Assembly: GCA_002353825.1 (NCBI GenBank)
Contig: DEKJ01000028.1
Location: 91,791 to 155,790 of the forward strand
Direction: 5' to 3'
Length of the DNA stretch: 64,000 bases
From: Prevotella sp. UBA2725
Lineage (GTDB): Bacteria; Bacteroidota; Bacteroidia; Bacteroidales; Bacteroidaceae
Shown here: positions 61,747 through 64,000 of the stretch, one piece after another
How the letters are laid out: the number at the start of each line of letters is the position of its first letter
How positions within the stretch are numbered: position 1 is the stretch's first letter
Made by a program: the position numbers and the translations under genes
Notes under the pieces: generated by a model
Database searches by the model: none
Told to the model about the DNA's origin: nothing
The model's input: the letters and a program-made list of their open reading frames with translations, nothing else

Positions 61747-62340
61747 ATGCAGAAACTACAATCATCATTAAAGAATATGGTCGTCGTCCTCGTGGGCTTC
61801 TCCCTCGTCATCGGTGGTCTGCTGGCGTGGGTCAACCACGTCACAGCGAAGCCTATCGCTGAGAAAGCAGAGAAGACGCTCGCCCAAGGCATTAAGACCG
61901 TCATGGGTAACGACAACATCAAGGTGGCAGCTCCGGAGAATGTGACGGAGACCATCGACGGCAAACCATTCACATTCGTCGTGCATCGTGCTACGGACGC
62001 TTCAGGCAAGGATCTCGGTGCTGCCGTGGAGAGTACAACAGGCGGCTTCGGCGGTGACCTGAGAGTCTTGGTGGGATTCGCACCCGACGGAACGATCCTC
62101 GGATACACCATCCTGCAGTCGTCGGAAACACCGGGACTCGGCGCCAAGGCGCAACAGTGGTTCCAGAAAGACGGTAAAGGCAATGTCATCGGCAAGAATC
62201 CCGGGCAGGGCGACCTGCACGTGAGCAAGGATGACAAGTCGGGCAACGCCGTCGACGCCATCACGGCAAGTACCATCACGAGCCGTGCCTTCCTCAAAGC
62301 TATCAACCAGGCTTATGCAGCCTATAAAAAGAAAGGGTAA
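61747..62340 (+). CDS. rnfG: Rnf complex subunit RnfG
   Basis: The periplasmic FMN-bearing subunit has 197 residues: one N-terminal membrane helix (MVVVLVGFSLVIGGLLAWV) and an FMN-binding domain. SSETPGLGAKA (about 118-128) and DAITASTITSRAF (about 176-188) are the expected motifs. The latter corresponds to the SGAT flavinylation motif but reads TAST, keeping the final threonine that carries FMN. It lies 3 bp after rnfD and 5 bp before rnfE. Confidence 0.94.
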   Translation: MQKLQSSLKNMVVVLVGFSLVIGGLLAWVNHVTAKPIAEKAEKTLAQGIKTVMGNDNIKVAAPENVTETIDGKPFTFVVHRATDASGKDLGAAVESTTGGFGGDLRVLVGFAPDGTILGYTILQSSETPGLGAKAQQWFQKDGKGNVIGKNPGQGDLHVSKDDKSGNAVDAITASTITSRAFLKAINQAYAAYKKKG

Positions 62341-62345
62341 GAACG

Positions 62346-62939
62346 ATGCAAAATATGAAAGTTTTTCTCAATGGCCTTATCAAGGAGAACCCTACCTTCG
62401 TGCTCTTCCTCGGTATGTGCCCCACCCTTGCCACAACGACGAGTGCCATCAACGGTCTCTCCATGGGACTGGCGACGATGGCGGTGCTCATCTGCACCAA
62501 CTTCGTCATCTCGGCGATCAAGAACATCACGCCTGACATGGTGCGCATCCCGGTGTTCATCGTGGTCATCGCAGCCTTCGTGACGATCCTTCAGATGTTC
62601 ATGAGTGCATATGCACCCGACAGCATCAACCAGGCATTGGGTATCTATATCCCGCTTATCGTGGTCAACTGTATCATCCTCGGTCGTGCCGAGAGCTTTG
62701 CCTGCAAACACACGCCGGTAGAAAGCATCTTCGACGGACTGGGAATCGGACTGGGCTTCACCTGCGCTCTGACGCTCCTCGGCATCGTGCGTGAGATCTT
62801 AGGTGCAGGAAGCGTCTTCGGCTTCCATCTGTTGCCGGAGAGCCTCAACATCCTGCTCTTCATCCTGCCACCGGGTGCCTTCCTGACATTGGGCTACCTC
62901 GTAGCAATCATGAACAAGCTCAAGAAAGCAAAGGATTAA
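62346..62939 (+). CDS. rnfE: Rnf complex subunit RnfE
   Basis: The integral membrane subunit has 197 residues and about six hydrophobic segments. Signatures are NPTFVLFLGMCPTLATTTS near the N-terminus (one of the conserved membrane cysteines) and IVVNCIILGRAESFA. Together with RnfA it forms the membrane half that holds the central iron-sulfur cluster. A second ATG at 62358 (MKVFLNGL) matches the homologous start equally well. It lies 5 bp after rnfG and 38 bp before rnfA. Confidence 0.95.
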   Translation: MQNMKVFLNGLIKENPTFVLFLGMCPTLATTTSAINGLSMGLATMAVLICTNFVISAIKNITPDMVRIPVFIVVIAAFVTILQMFMSAYAPDSINQALGIYIPLIVVNCIILGRAESFACKHTPVESIFDGLGIGLGFTCALTLLGIVREILGAGSVFGFHLLPESLNILLFILPPGAFLTLGYLVAIMNKLKKAKD

Positions 62940-62977
62940 TATTCATTGAATTATAGGAAACATTGAAAAAATAGACA

Positions 62978-63577
62978 ATGGAATACCTCTTAATATTTAT
63001 ATCCGCCATCTTTGTCAACAACGTGGTCCTGTCGCAGTTCCTCGGCATCTGTCCGTTCCTCGGCGTGTCGAAGAAGTTGGACACGGCCATGGGAATGGGT
63101 GGCGCCGTGACCTTTGTGCTGACGCTCTCGACCATCGTGACATGGCTCGTTCAGACTTATATCCTCAACCCCTTCGGGCTGCAATACCTGCAGACGCTGG
63201 CGTTCATCCTTGTCATCGCTGCTCTGGTGCAGATGGTGGAGATCATCCTGAAGAAAGTGTCACCGGCACTCTATCAGGCCCTCGGCATTTTCCTCCCACT
63301 CATCACGACCAACTGCGCCGTGCTCGGTGTCGCCATCCTCGTCATCCAGAAAGACTATAACCTCTTAGAGAGTGTCACCTACGCCTTCTCGACGGCCCTC
63401 GGCTTTGCCCTTGCCCTCATGCTCTTCGCCGGCATCCGCGAGCAGCAGTCGCTGGTGAAGATCCCTAAAGGCATGCAAGGCATGAGCATCGTGCTCATCA
63501 CTGCCGGCCTCCTCGCCCTAAGCTTCATGGGCTTTAGCGGACTGGAGAACGGCCTCCGCACGCTCTTTGGCCTGTAA
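62978..63577 (+). CDS. rnfA: Rnf complex subunit RnfA
   Basis: The integral membrane subunit has 199 residues and six hydrophobic segments. It begins MEYLLIFISAIFVNNVVLSQ and continues LGICPFLGVSKK, with the conserved cysteine; LITTNCAVLGVAIL carries the second membrane cysteine. It is homologous to RnfE with inverted topology. It is the last gene of the operon. No terminator hairpin with a T-run is visible between its stop and the repeat element starting at 63630. Confidence 0.96.
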   Translation: MEYLLIFISAIFVNNVVLSQFLGICPFLGVSKKLDTAMGMGGAVTFVLTLSTIVTWLVQTYILNPFGLQYLQTLAFILVIAALVQMVEIILKKVSPALYQALGIFLPLITTNCAVLGVAILVIQKDYNLLESVTYAFSTALGFALALMLFAGIREQQSLVKIPKGMQGMSIVLITAGLLALSFMGFSGLENGLRTLFGL

Positions 63578-63629
63578 CATCGGCTTCTCACCCGCATCGG
63601 CTTTTCACGACTTAGCACGACACAAAAAT

Positions 63630-63975
63630 GGTTCTTCGGTTTTCGGATTGATATCAGCAGACAGCCTCGGAGAGGCTGACTTTTACATAACCCCAGACTA
63701 AGGGAGCGATAGCGACTGCAGTCTGGGGATTATTGTGACTGTTTGTCTGACTGATCTCCAGCCTCGAAGAGGCTGACTGCACGATAGTGCGCTATGTTTT
63801 TAGCCGTTTAAATCATAGTGCATTGCGCGCCAAGGCGCAGTCAGCCTCTCCGAGGCTGGCATTCAGGTATTCCGTATGCGACCTAAACCCCAGGCTGCGT
63901 CGCTGCGCTCCTTGCCTGGGGTTATGCAGAGTGTGCCTCTCCGAGGCACTTATCAATCCGAAAAGCTGAAGAACC
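63630..63975. mobile_element. MITE-like element with nested REP hairpins
   Basis: A 346-bp non-coding element is bounded by imperfect inverted repeats of 24 and 25 bp. Both ends have GGTTCTTC, then GG or AGC, then TTTTCGGATTGATA (63630-63653 and the complement of 63951-63975). The flanks CAAAAAT (63623-63629) and CAAAAAAT (63976-63983) look like a target-site duplication. Inside are two similar modules: CAGCCTC hairpins at 63662-63678, 63759-63775 and 63842-63858, GTGCCTC at 63933-63949, and long CCCCAG stems at 63691-63728 and 63886-63923. No transposase is encoded; the ORF crossing it is not credible. The rest of the 3' spacer (63578-63629, 63984-64000) shows nothing else. Confidence 0.75.
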
Positions 63976-64000
63976 CAAAAAATCCCTGTAAGAGGGACAA

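Noticed and set aside
63787..63969. Small ORF of 60 codons near the window end
   Set aside because: It runs through the hairpins and terminal repeat of the MITE-like element and has low-complexity translation.

Overview
The window looks like chromosomal DNA of a Prevotellaceae/Bacteroidales bacterium. The signs are two SusC/SusD pairs, hybrid two-component (HTCS) regulators, C-terminal tails resembling type IX secretion sorting signals, a Bacteroidales-type Rnf operon, and many copies of the Bacteroidetes promoter element TAnnTTTG. Shine-Dalgarno sites are weak throughout. The base composition is moderately GC-rich, so long antisense ORFs are common and were discarded. No rRNA, tRNA or CRISPR array was seen.

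Region 1 (1-14.5 kb) is mostly housekeeping. It holds nadA (5' end outside the window) and nadC for NAD synthesis, a lipoprotein D-Ala-D-Ala carboxypeptidase, a membrane-anchored AraC-type regulator and a large bifunctional proline dehydrogenase/P5C dehydrogenase. A lipoprotein, a DUF1599 protein, a BT_3928-like DoxX/MauE membrane protein, tpiA, a SPOR protein, folE and an exonuclease III follow on the plus strand.

Region 2 (14.5-57.2 kb) is a large polysaccharide utilization locus whose enzymes point to rhamnogalacturonan-I (pectin). One minus-strand operon runs PL11 lyase, tandem CE12 esterase, CE12 esterase, GH105-GH106 fusion, GH28. A divergent HTCS regulator faces it. A second unit holds a giant PL11 lyase with an autotransporter-like stalk and a small lipoprotein. 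After a RAYT-type transposase gene with a large palindromic array come GH2 and GH115, then a probable surface glycan-binding protein and two susC/susD pairs. At the far end is a second HTCS copy that is damaged at both ends: a one-base frameshift lies in its signal peptide, and the AraC domain has been deleted and replaced by the tail of a lost carbohydrate-binding-module protein.

Region 3 (57.3-63.6 kb) has an ECF sigma factor with a palindromic promoter/leader and a complete Rnf electron-transport operon (rseC-like gene, then rnfB, C, D, G, E, A). The window ends in a 346-bp MITE-like element with 24/25-bp terminal inverted repeats and nested hairpins.

The intergenic DNA has its own structure. 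Heptanucleotide arrays sit at gene ends or run into start codons, two unrelated 22-bp tandem arrays each have five units, and GC-rich REP-like palindromes recur. A hairpin element is found before both nadC and folE with every stem pair changed but pairing kept. These elements, the RAYT fusion and the broken HTCS are the least ordinary parts of the window.
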